In this document: positions 41,430-49,973 of the stretch, one piece after another
How positions within the stretch are numbered: the stretch's first letter is position 1
Layout of the letters: each line of letters starts with the position of its first letter
NCBI RefSeq assembly: GCF_000337775.1
Contig: NZ_AOLQ01000025.1
Location: 62,001 to 126,000 of the forward strand
Reading direction: 5' to 3'
Length of the DNA: 64,000 bases
Source: Haloarcula vallismortis ATCC 29715
GTDB lineage: Archaea; Halobacteriota; Halobacteria; Halobacteriales; Haloarculaceae
Program-made: the position numbers and the translations under genes
Notes under the pieces: generated by a model
Databases searched by the model: none
Seen by the model: only the letters and a program-made list of their open reading frames with translations
Told to the model about the DNA's origin: nothing

Positions 41430-43352
41430 TCAGGACAACCGGAACGTTTCCAGGTTCTTCGGGTTGTGGGTCCGCATGTTGAATTTCTGGTACAGCGCAG
41501 AGGACAGTTGGTTGGTCGTGGACGCGTCACCGTGGACACAGAGGATTTTCTCCGGCCGCGGGTGCATCGTCTCGACGAACGATTCGAGGCCCTGCCGGTC
41601 AGCGTGGCCGGAGAAGCCGTCGACCGTCTCGATGTTCATCTTGAGGCTCACCCGTTCAGCGCGTGGCCCGCTCGTGTCGCCGAGCGTAATCTCGTCCTGA
41701 CCGCGCTGGATCTGGCGGCCGAGCGTCCCTTCAGCCTGATACCCGACAAAGGCCATCGTGCTGTCCGGGTCGCTGCCCAGCAGGCGGAGCCAGGACATCA
41801 CGGGGCCGCCAGTGACCATCCCAGAGGTCGTCAGGATGATCGCCGGCTCGTCGTCGGCGATGTCCTGACGCATCTCGTCGCCGCCGTCGACCTGCTCGAA
41901 CTGCTCGGCGAGGAACGGGTTTTCGTCCTCGTACAGGATGCGCTGTCGGAGGTCGTCCCGGAGATACTCCGGATACGCGGTGTGGATGGCCGTCGCCTCC
42001 CGAATCATCCCGTCTAAGTACACCGGCATTGTCGGGATGTCGCCTTCCCGCATCGCCTCTTCGAGGACGAGCATGAGTTCTTGCGACCGACCGACGGCGA
42101 AGGCCGGAATCAGGATTTTGCCGTCGTTTTCGTGGGCCTCGTTGATAACGTCCCTGAGAACGCGCTCGGAGTCGGACTGGTCGGTCTGGTAGTCGTTCTT
42201 GCCGCCGTAGGTCGACTCCAGCACCAGCGTCTCCACCCGTGGGAAGTCGTTGACAGCGCCGTCGAGCAGGCGGGTGTCCTTATAGTGAATGTCACCGGAG
42301 AAGGCGACGTTGTACCGCCCTTCGCCGATGTGGAAGTGACATACCGCCGACCCGAGGATGTGGCCGGCGTTGTGCATCGTGAGCTTGATATCCGGTGCGA
42401 TGTCGGTGACGTTGCCGAACTCCAGTGGAATCGTGTGTTTCAGCGCGTCACGGACCTGCTGGCTCTCGTAGGGCGGAGTGCGACCTTCTTTCGAGGCCAC
42501 ATCCAGATAATCCAGCTGGAGCAGCCCCATCAGGTCCCGGGTTGGCGCGGTCGTGTAGATCGGCCCGTCGTAGCCGTACTTGAAGAGGATAGGAATGAGT
42601 GCGGAGTGGTCGAGGTGGGCGTGGGTCAGGACGACGGCATCGAGGGAGTTCGGCCCCGCGGCGAGCGCTTCGGGCGCCTGGAGATACGGGACCTCGCCCT
42701 CGGCACCGGGCTTGTCACCGCAGTCGATGAGGATGCGGGATTCCGGCGTCGAGAGGATGAAGGCGGCGCGCCCGACCTCACGACAGCAGCCCAGTGTCGT
42801 GAGTCGAACCCAGTCCTCGTCGCTCGTGGTGGGGCGGTTGATCTGGCGGCCGACGCGCTGGAGGATATCACGCCGTTCGTCACGTTCCTGCTTGAGATAA
42901 TTCCGGACGTTTGAGACGGTCGATGACTCCATCGGCGGCGTCCGGACGACCTCAGGGGTCCAGCCGACGGAAGCCGAGATTTCGTCGAGGGTTGCCCCGT
43001 GACGGCCGATGACGCGACCGGGCTTTTCGGCCTCGATAAACACTTCGCCGGTCTGGCGGTCGAAATCTAGATTCTGGACGCCAGCGTCTTCCGGTATCGT
43101 CTGTGTGATTCGGGCCCGGGCTTCGTTTGGCGGAACGAGGGCTTCTTGCGTGGGGCGAACGTTGATTCGTTTACGAAGCGTCTGTGCGAGGTTTCTGACG
43201 ATGCCGTCGCGGTTAGCGACCGTCTGCGCGTCCGGCGTGTAAATAACTAGTTCCGGTCCCTCGAACGCGACAGATTCGATTTCGATGTCGTCCGGTGTCT
43301 CTTCTTCGACCTGTGCTTTGATTCGATCAAGTGTTTCGTCTGCGGAACTCAT
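41430..43352 (-). CDS. Beta-CASP ribonuclease aCPSF1 (archaeal transcription termination factor FttA)
   Basis: A 640-residue protein. Two N-terminal KH-type domains (about 1-75 and 76-145, with G-R-V-I-G-R-H-G-A) bind RNA. The metallo-beta-lactamase core has T-H-A-H-L-D-H (243-249). The beta-CASP domain carries P-A-F-A-V-G-R-S-Q-E-L and T-T-S-G-M-V-T-G-G, and the final H-G-D motif is in V-H-G-D-A-S. Archaeal aCPSF1 cleaves nascent RNA at U-rich ends and releases RNA polymerase. The gene is monocistronic and convergent with the DHH gene. Confidence 0.95.
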   Translation of the reverse strand: MSSADETLDRIKAQVEEETPDDIEIESVAFEGPELVIYTPDAQTVANRDGIVRNLAQTLRKRINVRPTQEALVPPNEARARITQTIPEDAGVQNLDFDRQTGEVFIEAEKPGRVIGRHGATLDEISASVGWTPEVVRTPPMESSTVSNVRNYLKQERDERRDILQRVGRQINRPTTSDEDWVRLTTLGCCREVGRAAFILSTPESRILIDCGDKPGAEGEVPYLQAPEALAAGPNSLDAVVLTHAHLDHSALIPILFKYGYDGPIYTTAPTRDLMGLLQLDYLDVASKEGRTPPYESQQVRDALKHTIPLEFGNVTDIAPDIKLTMHNAGHILGSAVCHFHIGEGRYNVAFSGDIHYKDTRLLDGAVNDFPRVETLVLESTYGGKNDYQTDQSDSERVLRDVINEAHENDGKILIPAFAVGRSQELMLVLEEAMREGDIPTMPVYLDGMIREATAIHTAYPEYLRDDLRQRILYEDENPFLAEQFEQVDGGDEMRQDIADDEPAIILTTSGMVTGGPVMSWLRLLGSDPDSTMAFVGYQAEGTLGRQIQRGQDEITLGDTSGPRAERVSLKMNIETVDGFSGHADRQGLESFVETMHPRPEKILCVHGDASTTNQLSSALYQKFNMRTHNPKNLETFRLS

Positions 43353-43493
43353 AAGTTTGGAGATGGAGGCCCGATAGCCGTCGGAAAACCACGGCCCTCA
43401 ATTGCCGTTATCTAGCCGGAGTGCGACCATGGTAAAGAACCTTTGCTTGTTTTGCTGTGTCAGTACGGCCCGTACATTGGCAGGAACCGGCGA

Positions 43494-43500
43494 GTTTTAG
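43494..43500 (+). promoter_or_regulatory. TATA box of the 59-residue acidic protein gene
   Basis: TTTTAGT, 25-31 bases before ATG 43525. Confidence 0.5.
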
Positions 43501-43524
43501 TGTGCGACTGCGAGATGTATCTAT

Positions 43525-43704
43525 ATGGGCTTTGGTAGCTACGATGAATCCGAACAGAAGGACAACGACGTAGACGCGGACGACAGCGAGGGTGTCGCGG
43601 TCCACGAGAACGACCACGACGGATCGGTCTCCTTCGAGACGGAGGCGACCACGAGCGATCTCGTCGACAAACTCGGCGACATGAAAGACGAGGACGAGGA
43701 GTAA
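43525..43704 (+). CDS. 59-residue acidic haloarchaeal protein (DUF5786-like)
   Basis: A small, very acidic protein beginning M-G-F-G-S-Y-D-E-S-E-Q, with about 40 percent Asp+Glu and an amphipathic C-terminal helix (S-D-L-V-D-K-L-G-D-M). I recall this start as the conserved haloarchaeal family DUF5786, of unknown function. It has its own TATA box and is convergent with the glutaredoxin gene. Confidence 0.75.
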   Translation: MGFGSYDESEQKDNDVDADDSEGVAVHENDHDGSVSFETEATTSDLVDKLGDMKDEDEE

Positions 43705-43720
43705 CGCCTTCGACTGACCC

Positions 43721-44071
43721 TTAGAACGGCGCTCCCTGACCGACTTTTTCGGCGAGTTCGCCGCGCTCGTCGAGCTGTTCGAGGATGTCACTGCCGCCGA
43801 TGAACTCCCCGTCGACGAACGTCTGGGGGATTGTCTCGCGCCCGCTGTGGCGCTCTAGGGCCTCCCGGTACGCGTCGGTAGCCTTGAGTACGTCCACTGT
43901 TTCGATGTCGTCGCGGTGCTGTTGCAGCAGTCCGAGGGCCTTCTTCGAGTAGCCACACTGTGGCATCAGCTCGTTGCCTTTCATGAACAGGACAACCTCG
44001 TTGTCCTCGATGACGTTGTCTACCTGATCCGTGACTTCATCCGGGGAGAGTTCTTCGGGCTCGAATGCCAT
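43721..44071 (-). CDS. Monothiol glutaredoxin-family protein
   Basis: A 116-residue protein with the Grx4-type active site P-Q-C-G-Y-S, preceded by V-V-L-F-M-K-G-N. The cis-Pro loop is T-I-P-Q-T-F-V-D-G and the glutathione-binding G-G-S-D follows. Monothiol glutaredoxins of this type bind a [2Fe-2S] cluster and pass it on. ATG 44071 gives the right length. Next to a BolA gene on the same strand, its usual protein partner. In haloarchaea gamma-glutamylcysteine rather than glutathione would be the thiol. Confidence 0.9.
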   Translation of the reverse strand: MAFEPEELSPDEVTDQVDNVIEDNEVVLFMKGNELMPQCGYSKKALGLLQQHRDDIETVDVLKATDAYREALERHSGRETIPQTFVDGEFIGGSDILEQLDERGELAEKVGQGAPF

Positions 44072-44143
44072 ACCATCACTAACAGCGTCGGCAATAAAGG
44101 CGTACCGACGGGTCGAACAACGCCGCACCGCCGAGATACACGG

Positions 44144-44386
44144 CTACTCGGCTTCCTCAGGCGTCAGGGTCGTCAGCTCGATGGCGTGAATGTCGCGGGT
44201 GAGATGGTCCCCCAGCGCGTCGTGGACGAGCTGGTGCTGGTCGACCAGCGACTCGCCCTCGAACGCCGGCGAAACCACGCGTACGGCGTAGTGTTTGTCG
44301 TCGTCGGGGTCCCGCGGTGTGGTGACTGTCGCCTGTGCTTCCGGAAGCGCTTCCTCGATCAGTTCGGCGACGGCATCCTCATCCAT
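44144..44386 (-). CDS. BolA-family protein
   Basis: An 80-residue protein. The core A-V-R-V-V-S-P-A-F-E-G-E-S-L-V-D-Q-H-Q-L-V-H-D-A-L matches BolA, including the conserved His in the helix. The end H-A-I-E-L-T-T-L-T is also typical. BolA proteins form [2Fe-2S]-bridged complexes with monothiol glutaredoxins, encoded just downstream here. ATG 44386 is chosen, as the region upstream is Arg-rich and non-coding in appearance. Confidence 0.88.
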   Translation of the reverse strand: MDEDAVAELIEEALPEAQATVTTPRDPDDDKHYAVRVVSPAFEGESLVDQHQLVHDALGDHLTRDIHAIELTTLTPEEAE

Positions 44387-44439
44387 ACGCGCTCTGAAGA
44401 GAGCGGCAGGCAAAACAGTTGGCGTCACAGGGACGTCGC

Positions 44440-44616
44440 TCACCAATTGGGTGACAGTTCCCGGGCGATACCGACCCCAAGGGCGGCCACTCCCAGAAGC
44501 GCAAGCGCGACTCCGCCAAGCCAGAGCGCCGAAAACGCGGCCGCAAGCCGGACGGTCCAAAGCCCGGCTACCAGGGCCAACCCGCCGGCTACGACCAGTT
44601 CGACGAACCGTTCCAT
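44440..44616 (-). CDS. Small two-helix membrane protein
   Basis: A 58-residue ORF beginning M-E-R-F-V-E-L-V-V. It has two hydrophobic segments rich in Ala, Leu and Gly (about 6-20 and 31-50) and a short tail ending in P-N-W. It sits 53 bases upstream of the bolA start, in the same direction. No family recognised. The call rests on membrane pattern and position. Confidence 0.5.
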   Translation of the reverse strand: MERFVELVVAGGLALVAGLWTVRLAAAFSALWLGGVALALLGVAALGVGIARELSPNW

Positions 44617-44695
44617 GTCCGTGCCTGCGATGACCGGCTGTAAATTCCTGCCGGCTGAACCACAGGTGTTTGTGCCCCGGGTACGTAGCTCGTCT

Positions 44696-45079
44696 ATGAG
44701 CGACGCAACGCTCGTCTATGACGACGACTGCGGTTTCTGCACGTGGTGGGCCGACTTCATCGACGAACGGTCCGACCTCGAAATCGTCGGCTTCTCTCAG
44801 CTAGACGGCGACCTACTGGAGCGACTGCCAGACGACTACGAATCCTGTTCGCACCTGGTGACCGATGAAGACGTGTATTCCTGCGGGGAATCCATCGAGA
44901 CAGCGCTCACATACACCGACGTGGGCAAGCCGGCGCGGCCGCTGGTCTCGTTTCTCCGGCAGTTCGAGGACTACGAGCGAGTCCGCGAGCGGGCCTATCG
45001 GCGGGTCGCCGATAACCGTTCGAAGTGGGGGCAGGTCATGTCGAAGACGCCGCCAGCGCGCAGGGACGATTCTGACTGA
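44696..45079 (+). CDS. DCC-family thiol-disulfide oxidoreductase-like protein
   Basis: A 127-residue protein with the name-giving motif Y-D-D-D-C-G-F-C-T-W near the N-terminus (C-x2-C), followed by a thioredoxin-like region and R-P-L-V-S-F-L-R-Q-F. These small proteins (DUF393) often accompany HTTM or related membrane proteins; here a lipase-maturation-factor-like gene faces it tail to tail, 9 bases away. ATG 44696 starts M-S-D-A-T-L-V-Y. Redox partner unknown. Confidence 0.88.
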   Translation: MSDATLVYDDDCGFCTWWADFIDERSDLEIVGFSQLDGDLLERLPDDYESCSHLVTDEDVYSCGESIETALTYTDVGKPARPLVSFLRQFEDYERVRERAYRRVADNRSKWGQVMSKTPPARRDDSD

Positions 45080-45088
45080 CGAACCGTC

Positions 45089-46546
45089 TCAGACTCTGTC
45101 CAGTCGCAGGTCACCGTCGCTGACCGGGCTGACGTAGGTGCCGACACGTTCACGCTCCCACCACTGACCTGTCTGGCGGCGCTTTTTGGGTGTCGTGAAC
45201 CGATACCGATAGCGGACCGCGCGAATGTGCGTGGGTGTGGTCTCCGCAAACGGCACAGAAGCGAGGAGGTCCTCGGTGGCCTCATCGCCAGCCAGTAGCC
45301 GGTCCAGCAACGCGAGGAACCACGGACTCCGATGAGGTGAGGGAGCCATCGCCGCGAACCACAACTGCCAGTCCAGCCGGTAGTGATAGGGTGCGACCTG
45401 CCGCGGTCGCTGTGCTGTGTCCGTTGGCTTGCCTTTGAATTCGTAGGCTCGCCACTCCGTGTCGGCCGTGACGACCTCGTCGGTGGTCCCCTGAACGACT
45501 ATTTCATAGCGGGTCCGGGTGATTGAGCCGAACGCGCCGTAGGTGTTGACTAGCCGGAGCGGATCGAAGGCGGTGTTCATCACCTGCTGTTCTGAGAGGA
45601 TGTTCCGGACCGGGTCGATACTCCGCCAAACGACGACCACCGCGAGTACCATCGACAGCGCCTGCAGATACAGCGGCGGCGCGCTCGTGTTCGGTGCGAC
45701 GACGGGGAGTATCGACGTGAGAACGCCGTCGCTGAACGTCGCGATAGCCTGAACGATAGTGAGAGCGTTGAGCCACGAGAAGTTGCCAGTCAACATGAGC
45801 CAGCCCTGAAAGCCGATGGTTGCCACTCCCGCTACTGACGCCCACGGCTGTGGCGCGAAGTAGAGGAACGGCACAGCGACCTCGATGACGTGGTTTCCAA
45901 GCACCTCTATCCGGTGGAACCGGTCGGGGAGGTGATGGGCGTACCAGCTCACCGGGTTCGGAATCGGCTGTGTTTCGTAGTGGTAGTCCAGTGCAGTGAG
46001 GTCCCGCCAGCAGTCGTCCCCGCGCAGTTTGATGAGTCCGGCCCCGAACATATTGCGGAACAGTACCCACTTGAGGAGCCACACGACAGCGACCGGAGGC
46101 CCTGCTGGCCCCGCGCCGAGAAATGCCGCGAGGAAGCCGGTCTCCAGCAGCATCGACTCCCAGCCGTAGCCGTAGAAGGTCTGGCCGGCGTTGACAAAGG
46201 AGAGGTACAGCGCCCACAGCAGGAGCCACAGCAGCATCGACACGGGGACCGCGTACGGGCGCGGGAGCCACGACGGAAAGCCGACGAGTGCCAGCACTGA
46301 GAGCCCGACGCCGACCCAGGCTGTGCTGCCGATGACGCGGTCGTCCGGATAGAGATAGAACAGACTGGGGCGCTCACGGAACTCGTGGCGGTCGACGTAC
46401 TGCTGTATCGACAACAGGCCGTCCTCGCCCGCAAGCGGACGGAACTGTCTGGCTGCGATGATGAACGCCAGCAGGTAAATGACCGCCAGCGCCCGGTGGA
46501 ACAGAACCCGGACGAGCCAGTACGTCTCTGGCTCCCACAGCAGCAT
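45089..46546 (-). CDS. Lipase maturation factor (LMF1)-family membrane protein
   Basis: A 485-residue membrane protein with about eight helices in the first 300 residues. Motifs typical of the family are Q-T-F-Y-G-Y-G-W-E-S-M-L-L-E-T-G-F, M-F-G-A-G-L-I-K-L-R-G-D-D-C-W and Y-H-Y-E-T-Q-P-I-P-N-P. The soluble C-terminal part has Y-E-F-K-G-K-P and P-Y-H-Y-R-L-D-W-Q-L-W-F-A-A. Vertebrate LMF1 helps secreted lipases fold in the ER; the prokaryotic role is unknown. The facing DCC protein suggests thiol chemistry at the membrane. Confidence 0.88.
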   Translation of the reverse strand: MLLWEPETYWLVRVLFHRALAVIYLLAFIIAARQFRPLAGEDGLLSIQQYVDRHEFRERPSLFYLYPDDRVIGSTAWVGVGLSVLALVGFPSWLPRPYAVPVSMLLWLLLWALYLSFVNAGQTFYGYGWESMLLETGFLAAFLGAGPAGPPVAVVWLLKWVLFRNMFGAGLIKLRGDDCWRDLTALDYHYETQPIPNPVSWYAHHLPDRFHRIEVLGNHVIEVAVPFLYFAPQPWASVAGVATIGFQGWLMLTGNFSWLNALTIVQAIATFSDGVLTSILPVVAPNTSAPPLYLQALSMVLAVVVVWRSIDPVRNILSEQQVMNTAFDPLRLVNTYGAFGSITRTRYEIVVQGTTDEVVTADTEWRAYEFKGKPTDTAQRPRQVAPYHYRLDWQLWFAAMAPSPHRSPWFLALLDRLLAGDEATEDLLASVPFAETTPTHIRAVRYRYRFTTPKKRRQTGQWWERERVGTYVSPVSDGDLRLDRV

Positions 46547-46614
46547 ACACCCGATGTGGCCCAGCCACGAACTAAACCGTACCGGGCGGCGGCTGTCTCA
46601 GCCGTTACCTGCTT

Positions 46615-47025
46615 TCAGGCCAGTAGTTGCTGGTGTGTCGGCTTCATACAGCGGTCCTGGACGACGCGGCGGCCGGCCGCCTCGGCGCGCTCGACAGCAT
46701 CATCGTCGTGGATGCCGAGCTGGAGCCAGATGACGGCGTCGTCGTCGCGTTCCAAGGCCGCATCAACGATATCACTGACCTCGTCGCTGGGCCTGAACAC
46801 ATCGATGATATCGATGTCGCCGGGAACCTCTGCCAGTGAGTCGTAGGCCTTCTGCCCGAATATCTCGTCAGCGAAGGGGTTGACCGGTATCACTTCGTAC
46901 CCCTGTTCGGTGAGGTACTTCGGTATCTCGTGTGCGTCCTTGCCGGGGCTGGTCGAACACCCGACGACGGCGACGCGGTCCAGTTCGAGAATCTCTTGGA
47001 GTTCGTCGTCCGAAGTAACAGGCAT
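46615..47025 (-). CDS. CoA-binding domain protein (YccU-like)
   Basis: A 136-residue Rossmann-type protein. V-A-V-V-G-C-S-T-S-P-G-K-D-A-H-E-I-P-K-Y-L is the CoA-binding motif, and V-I-P-V-N-P and I-W-L-Q-L-G-I-H-D-D complete the family pattern. The end V-V-Q-D-R-C-M-K carries the conserved Cys. Such single-domain proteins bind CoA, but their physiological role is unclear. ATG 47025 is preferred because M-P-V-T-S-D matches family starts. Confidence 0.85.
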   Translation of the reverse strand: MPVTSDDELQEILELDRVAVVGCSTSPGKDAHEIPKYLTEQGYEVIPVNPFADEIFGQKAYDSLAEVPGDIDIIDVFRPSDEVSDIVDAALERDDDAVIWLQLGIHDDDAVERAEAAGRRVVQDRCMKPTHQQLLA

Positions 47026-47071
47026 ACACGACAGTTCGTGGGGCACCAATAAAAGCGATTGCCTGCGGGAC

Positions 47072-47446
47072 CTATTCTGCGCGCTCGTCGGACGCTGTCG
47101 GTTCCTGTAGGTAGGTCTCGCCCCACGCTGCCATTTCGGTGATTACGGACTCCAGTGACTCCCCGTGTTCGGTGAGCGAGTAATTGACGCGAAACGGCTG
47201 TTCGTTGATTACTTCTCGGTCGACGAGCCCCTTCTCCTGTAGGTCTTCGAGGCTGTCAGAGAGCACTTTGGACGAAATCCCGTCGACGTTCTCTTTGAGT
47301 TCGTTAAATCCAGAGGGGCCGTTCTCAAGCAGTCGGTGGATGATAACAGGGTGCCACTTCTTCCCGATAAGAGACGCCGTCGTGGTTATCGGACACCAGT
47401 CCTCGCCAGCACACCAGACGGAGAGCTTCTCCGGTGAATCGCTCAT
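47072..47446 (-). CDS. HxlR-family winged-helix regulator
   Basis: A 124-residue protein. C-P-I-T-T-T-A-S-L-I-G-K-K-W-H-P-V-I-I-H is the HxlR start helix. The DNA-binding part F-N-E-L-K-E-N-V-D-G-I-S-S-K-V-L-S-D follows, then the wing with V-N-Y-S-L-T-E-H-G. Two Cys in the N-terminus (V-W-C and D-W-C) could sense redox state. The gene has an inverted repeat just upstream of its TATA, consistent with autoregulation. Regulon unknown; the CoA-binding gene follows 46 bases downstream. Confidence 0.9.
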   Translation of the reverse strand: MSDSPEKLSVWCAGEDWCPITTTASLIGKKWHPVIIHRLLENGPSGFNELKENVDGISSKVLSDSLEDLQEKGLVDREVINEQPFRVNYSLTEHGESLESVITEMAAWGETYLQEPTASDERAE

Positions 47447-47809
47447 ATCTTGTCGTGATTTCGGTCGCGGCCGGCTAATAACTACCCCTGTGCGGGTAGC
47501 CGGAATCCATCGTTTGGGGACCACATCGAGAGACGGAGTGGACTCTCGCGCACCGATGTCTGGCAAGAACTGCAAGCCAAGATACCTGTGTGGAACCTAA
47601 TCATGGCTTCCTGACACGGCTACCGCCGCAGGCGGTTTCAATTATTTCACAGGTCGTCGAATCGGCTGTTTACCCTGTTCACAGGAGAAAACCCGTATGA
47701 TAGCTGGGCTGGGACGGAAACCACCTCGATTACTCCTGACATTAGTACGGTTATTTTCGCCCGGAACGGAGTAGTCATATTTTTCTCCGGTTATTCAGTG
47801 TATTCTTGT
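47447..47809. other. Intergenic region between divergent HxlR and ThuA-like genes
   Basis: No gene is supported. It holds the HxlR operator/TATA at its left edge, a perfect hairpin ACCGCC-GCA-GGCGGT (47622-47636), and the ThuA promoter with ATATTTTT at about 47777-47784. Confidence 0.65.
47475..47499 (-). promoter_or_regulatory. HxlR promoter with inverted-repeat operator
   Basis: CTACCC and GGGTAG form a perfect inverted repeat with a 6-base spacer (47482-47499). It lies directly upstream of a minus-strand TATA-like TTATTAG (47475-47481), about 30 bases before ATG 47446. Overlap with the BRE suggests control by the HxlR protein itself. Confidence 0.5.
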
Positions 47810-48505
47810 ATGGTTGCAGTCACCGTGTGGAACGAAAACCGCCACGAACGGGCGACAGGTCCTGCCAACGCGATGTACCCGGACGGAATCCACACGACCT
47901 TGGCTGAGATGCTTACTTCATACGGCCACACCGTTCAGACAGCGACACTCGATGACCCTGCCCACGGACTAACTGAGGCGGTACTCGCCGAAACTGACGT
48001 GTTGCTGTGGTGGGGCGATGTCGCACATGATGCCGTCAGCGATGGGGCTGCGAGCCGCGTCGAGCAGGCTGTCCGTGACGGAACGGGGTTCATTCCGCTC
48101 CACTCCAGTCACGAATCGAAGCCGTTCGAGGCGCTCATGGGAACGACTGGCACCCTGCGCTGGCGCGAAGAGGGCGAGCGTGAACACGTCTGGGTCGTCG
48201 AAGCGAGCCATCCCGTTACCGCCGGACTTCCCGAGGAGTTCGAACTCGAACGTGCCGAGATCTACGGAAAGGGATTCGACCTGCCGATACCCGACACTCT
48301 GGTGACTGTAAGCTGGTGCGATGACGGCACGGTATTTCCCAGCGGGTGTTGTTACTACCGTGGTGCGGGGCGGATATTCTACTTCCAACCTGGCCACGAG
48401 ACGTTTCCGGTATACCACCGGCCGGTCGTCCAGAAACTCTTGCACAACGCCGTTGCATGGGCCGCGCCGAATGAGCCCGACCAACCCAGCGCCGGACCGT
48501 CCTGA
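47810..48505 (+). CDS. ThuA-like (trehalose utilisation) domain protein
   Basis: A 231-residue protein of the class I glutamine-amidotransferase-like fold. V-T-V-W-N-E-N-R-H-E at the start, D-V-L-L-W-W-G-D-V-A-H-D, G-F-I-P-L-H-S-S-H, and the late F-Y-F-Q-P-G-H-E-T-F-P-V-Y match the ThuA family. ThuA-type proteins occur with sugar-oxidation genes, but the reaction is not settled. ATG 47810 is favoured over GTG 47798, as the TATA-like ATATTTTT lies 26-33 bases before it. Confidence 0.87.
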   Translation: MVAVTVWNENRHERATGPANAMYPDGIHTTLAEMLTSYGHTVQTATLDDPAHGLTEAVLAETDVLLWWGDVAHDAVSDGAASRVEQAVRDGTGFIPLHSSHESKPFEALMGTTGTLRWREEGEREHVWVVEASHPVTAGLPEEFELERAEIYGKGFDLPIPDTLVTVSWCDDGTVFPSGCCYYRGAGRIFYFQPGHETFPVYHRPVVQKLLHNAVAWAAPNEPDQPSAGPS

Positions 48506-48776
48506 CGATCAGGGCAACCACTGTGGTGCCTGTTGACCGTCGACTGATCTGCCCTCTGTTCAATCGACCGTCTGGAAACGGCCGCTCGAATCTGTAACTA
48601 TATGATTAGGAGGTGGCTTCAGGGACGGTAGGCTCTGTTTTCTCTCGGGGTGGTGGCCGAAGGCGACTGCAAACTTAGGAGGCGAGACTACGACCATGAG
48701 CCAGTATGCGAGGACAACAGCGGAGCCGTAGACCGATTCCAAAGGGTTTGTATCTAATGACTCCGGAGAGTGGCCT

Positions 48777-49946
48777 ATGACAGAGAACGTGGTCGTGCTC
48801 GGAGCGGGGTACGCTGGCGCGGGGGCAATCAAGAGTTTAGAGGACGAGTTAGACGGTGAGACGGACGTTGACGTCACGTGGGTCTCCGAGACGGATTATC
48901 ATCTGGTGTTACACGAGTCCCACCGCTGTATCCGGGACCCGAGTGTACAGGAGAATATCGCCATTCCCGTCCACGAAATCAAGCAGCCCTCGACGGCGTT
49001 CATTCAGGACGAGGTCGTCGGTATCGACACCGACGCCCAGGAAGTGGAACTGGCCGAGTCCGACACCGTCGAGTACGATTATCTGCTCGTGGGGCTGGGC
49101 TCGCAGACTGCATTCTTCGGGATCGACGGGCTCGAAGAGCACGCGCTGACGCTCAAGAGCCTCGACGACGCACTCGATATCCACGACAATATTCAGCAGG
49201 CCGCTCGTGAGGCCTCCACGAACGACCCCGCGCAGGTCGTCATCGGCGGCGCTGGCCTCTCTGGCATCCAGACCGCCGGCGAGGTTGCCGAGTTCCGTGA
49301 CGAACACAACGCGCCCATCGGAATTCACCTCGTCGAAGGCCTCGACCAGGTCCTGCCAAACAGCGACCCCGAGCTTCAGGGCGCTCTGCGCAAGCGCCTG
49401 GAAGCCGCCGACGTGAACATCAAATGCGGGGAGTTCATCGGCGAGGTCGACGAGGAGACCGTGTACATCGGTGACGAGGACGAACTCGACTACGACGTGC
49501 TGGTCTGGACGGGTGGTATCACGGGCCGGGACTGCATGCAGGATGTCGACCTCGACAAGGATGAACGGAATCATCGCGTCCACGCGGAAGGAAACTTCCA
49601 GACCGAGAACGAGCGGGTGTTTGCCATCGGTGACTCGGCGCTGATCGACCAGCCCGGCGACCAGCCCGCGCCGCCGACCGCTCAGGCCGCCTGGCAGGCC
49701 GCCGAAGTCGCCGGTGAGAACCTCGCCCGAGCGGCACGAGGCCAGCCCCTGAAGACCTGGACCCACAAAGACAAGGGGACAGTCGTCTCGGTTGGGGAGA
49801 AAGCTGTCGCCCACGACGTGGTGAACGTGCCTATCGAAACCTTCGGCGGACTGCCGGCAAAACTGCTGAAGAAGGCGATTGCCGCCCGCTGGATCAACGA
49901 CGTTACGAGTGTCGGTCGGGCCGCCAAGGCCTGGCCCGACATGTAG
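48777..49946 (+). CDS. NAD(P)/FAD-dependent oxidoreductase, type II NADH dehydrogenase-like
   Basis: A 389-residue two-dinucleotide-binding flavoprotein. The FAD-binding V-V-V-L-G-A-G-Y-A-G-A-G is at residues 5-16. The NAD(P)H site is V-I-G-G-A-G-L-S-G-I-Q-T-A-G-E, and the second FAD motif is V-F-A-I-G-D-S-A. The C-terminus (A-K-L-L-K-K-A-I-A-A-R-W) is a basic amphipathic helix suited for membrane attachment, as in NDH-2. It would pass electrons from NADH to menaquinone. A TATA-like TTTGTATCTAA lies about 23-33 bases upstream. Confidence 0.88.
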   Translation: MTENVVVLGAGYAGAGAIKSLEDELDGETDVDVTWVSETDYHLVLHESHRCIRDPSVQENIAIPVHEIKQPSTAFIQDEVVGIDTDAQEVELAESDTVEYDYLLVGLGSQTAFFGIDGLEEHALTLKSLDDALDIHDNIQQAAREASTNDPAQVVIGGAGLSGIQTAGEVAEFRDEHNAPIGIHLVEGLDQVLPNSDPELQGALRKRLEAADVNIKCGEFIGEVDEETVYIGDEDELDYDVLVWTGGITGRDCMQDVDLDKDERNHRVHAEGNFQTENERVFAIGDSALIDQPGDQPAPPTAQAAWQAAEVAGENLARAARGQPLKTWTHKDKGTVVSVGEKAVAHDVVNVPIETFGGLPAKLLKKAIAARWINDVTSVGRAAKAWPDM

Positions 49947-49954
49947 CGAGTCCC

Positions 49955-49960
49955 TTTTTT
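49955..49960 (+). terminator. T-run after the NDH-2-like gene
   Basis: TTTTTT nine bases after the stop codon; a likely U-tract terminator just before the hairpin battery. Confidence 0.5.
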
Positions 49961-49973
49961 ACTACAGGGGTTT

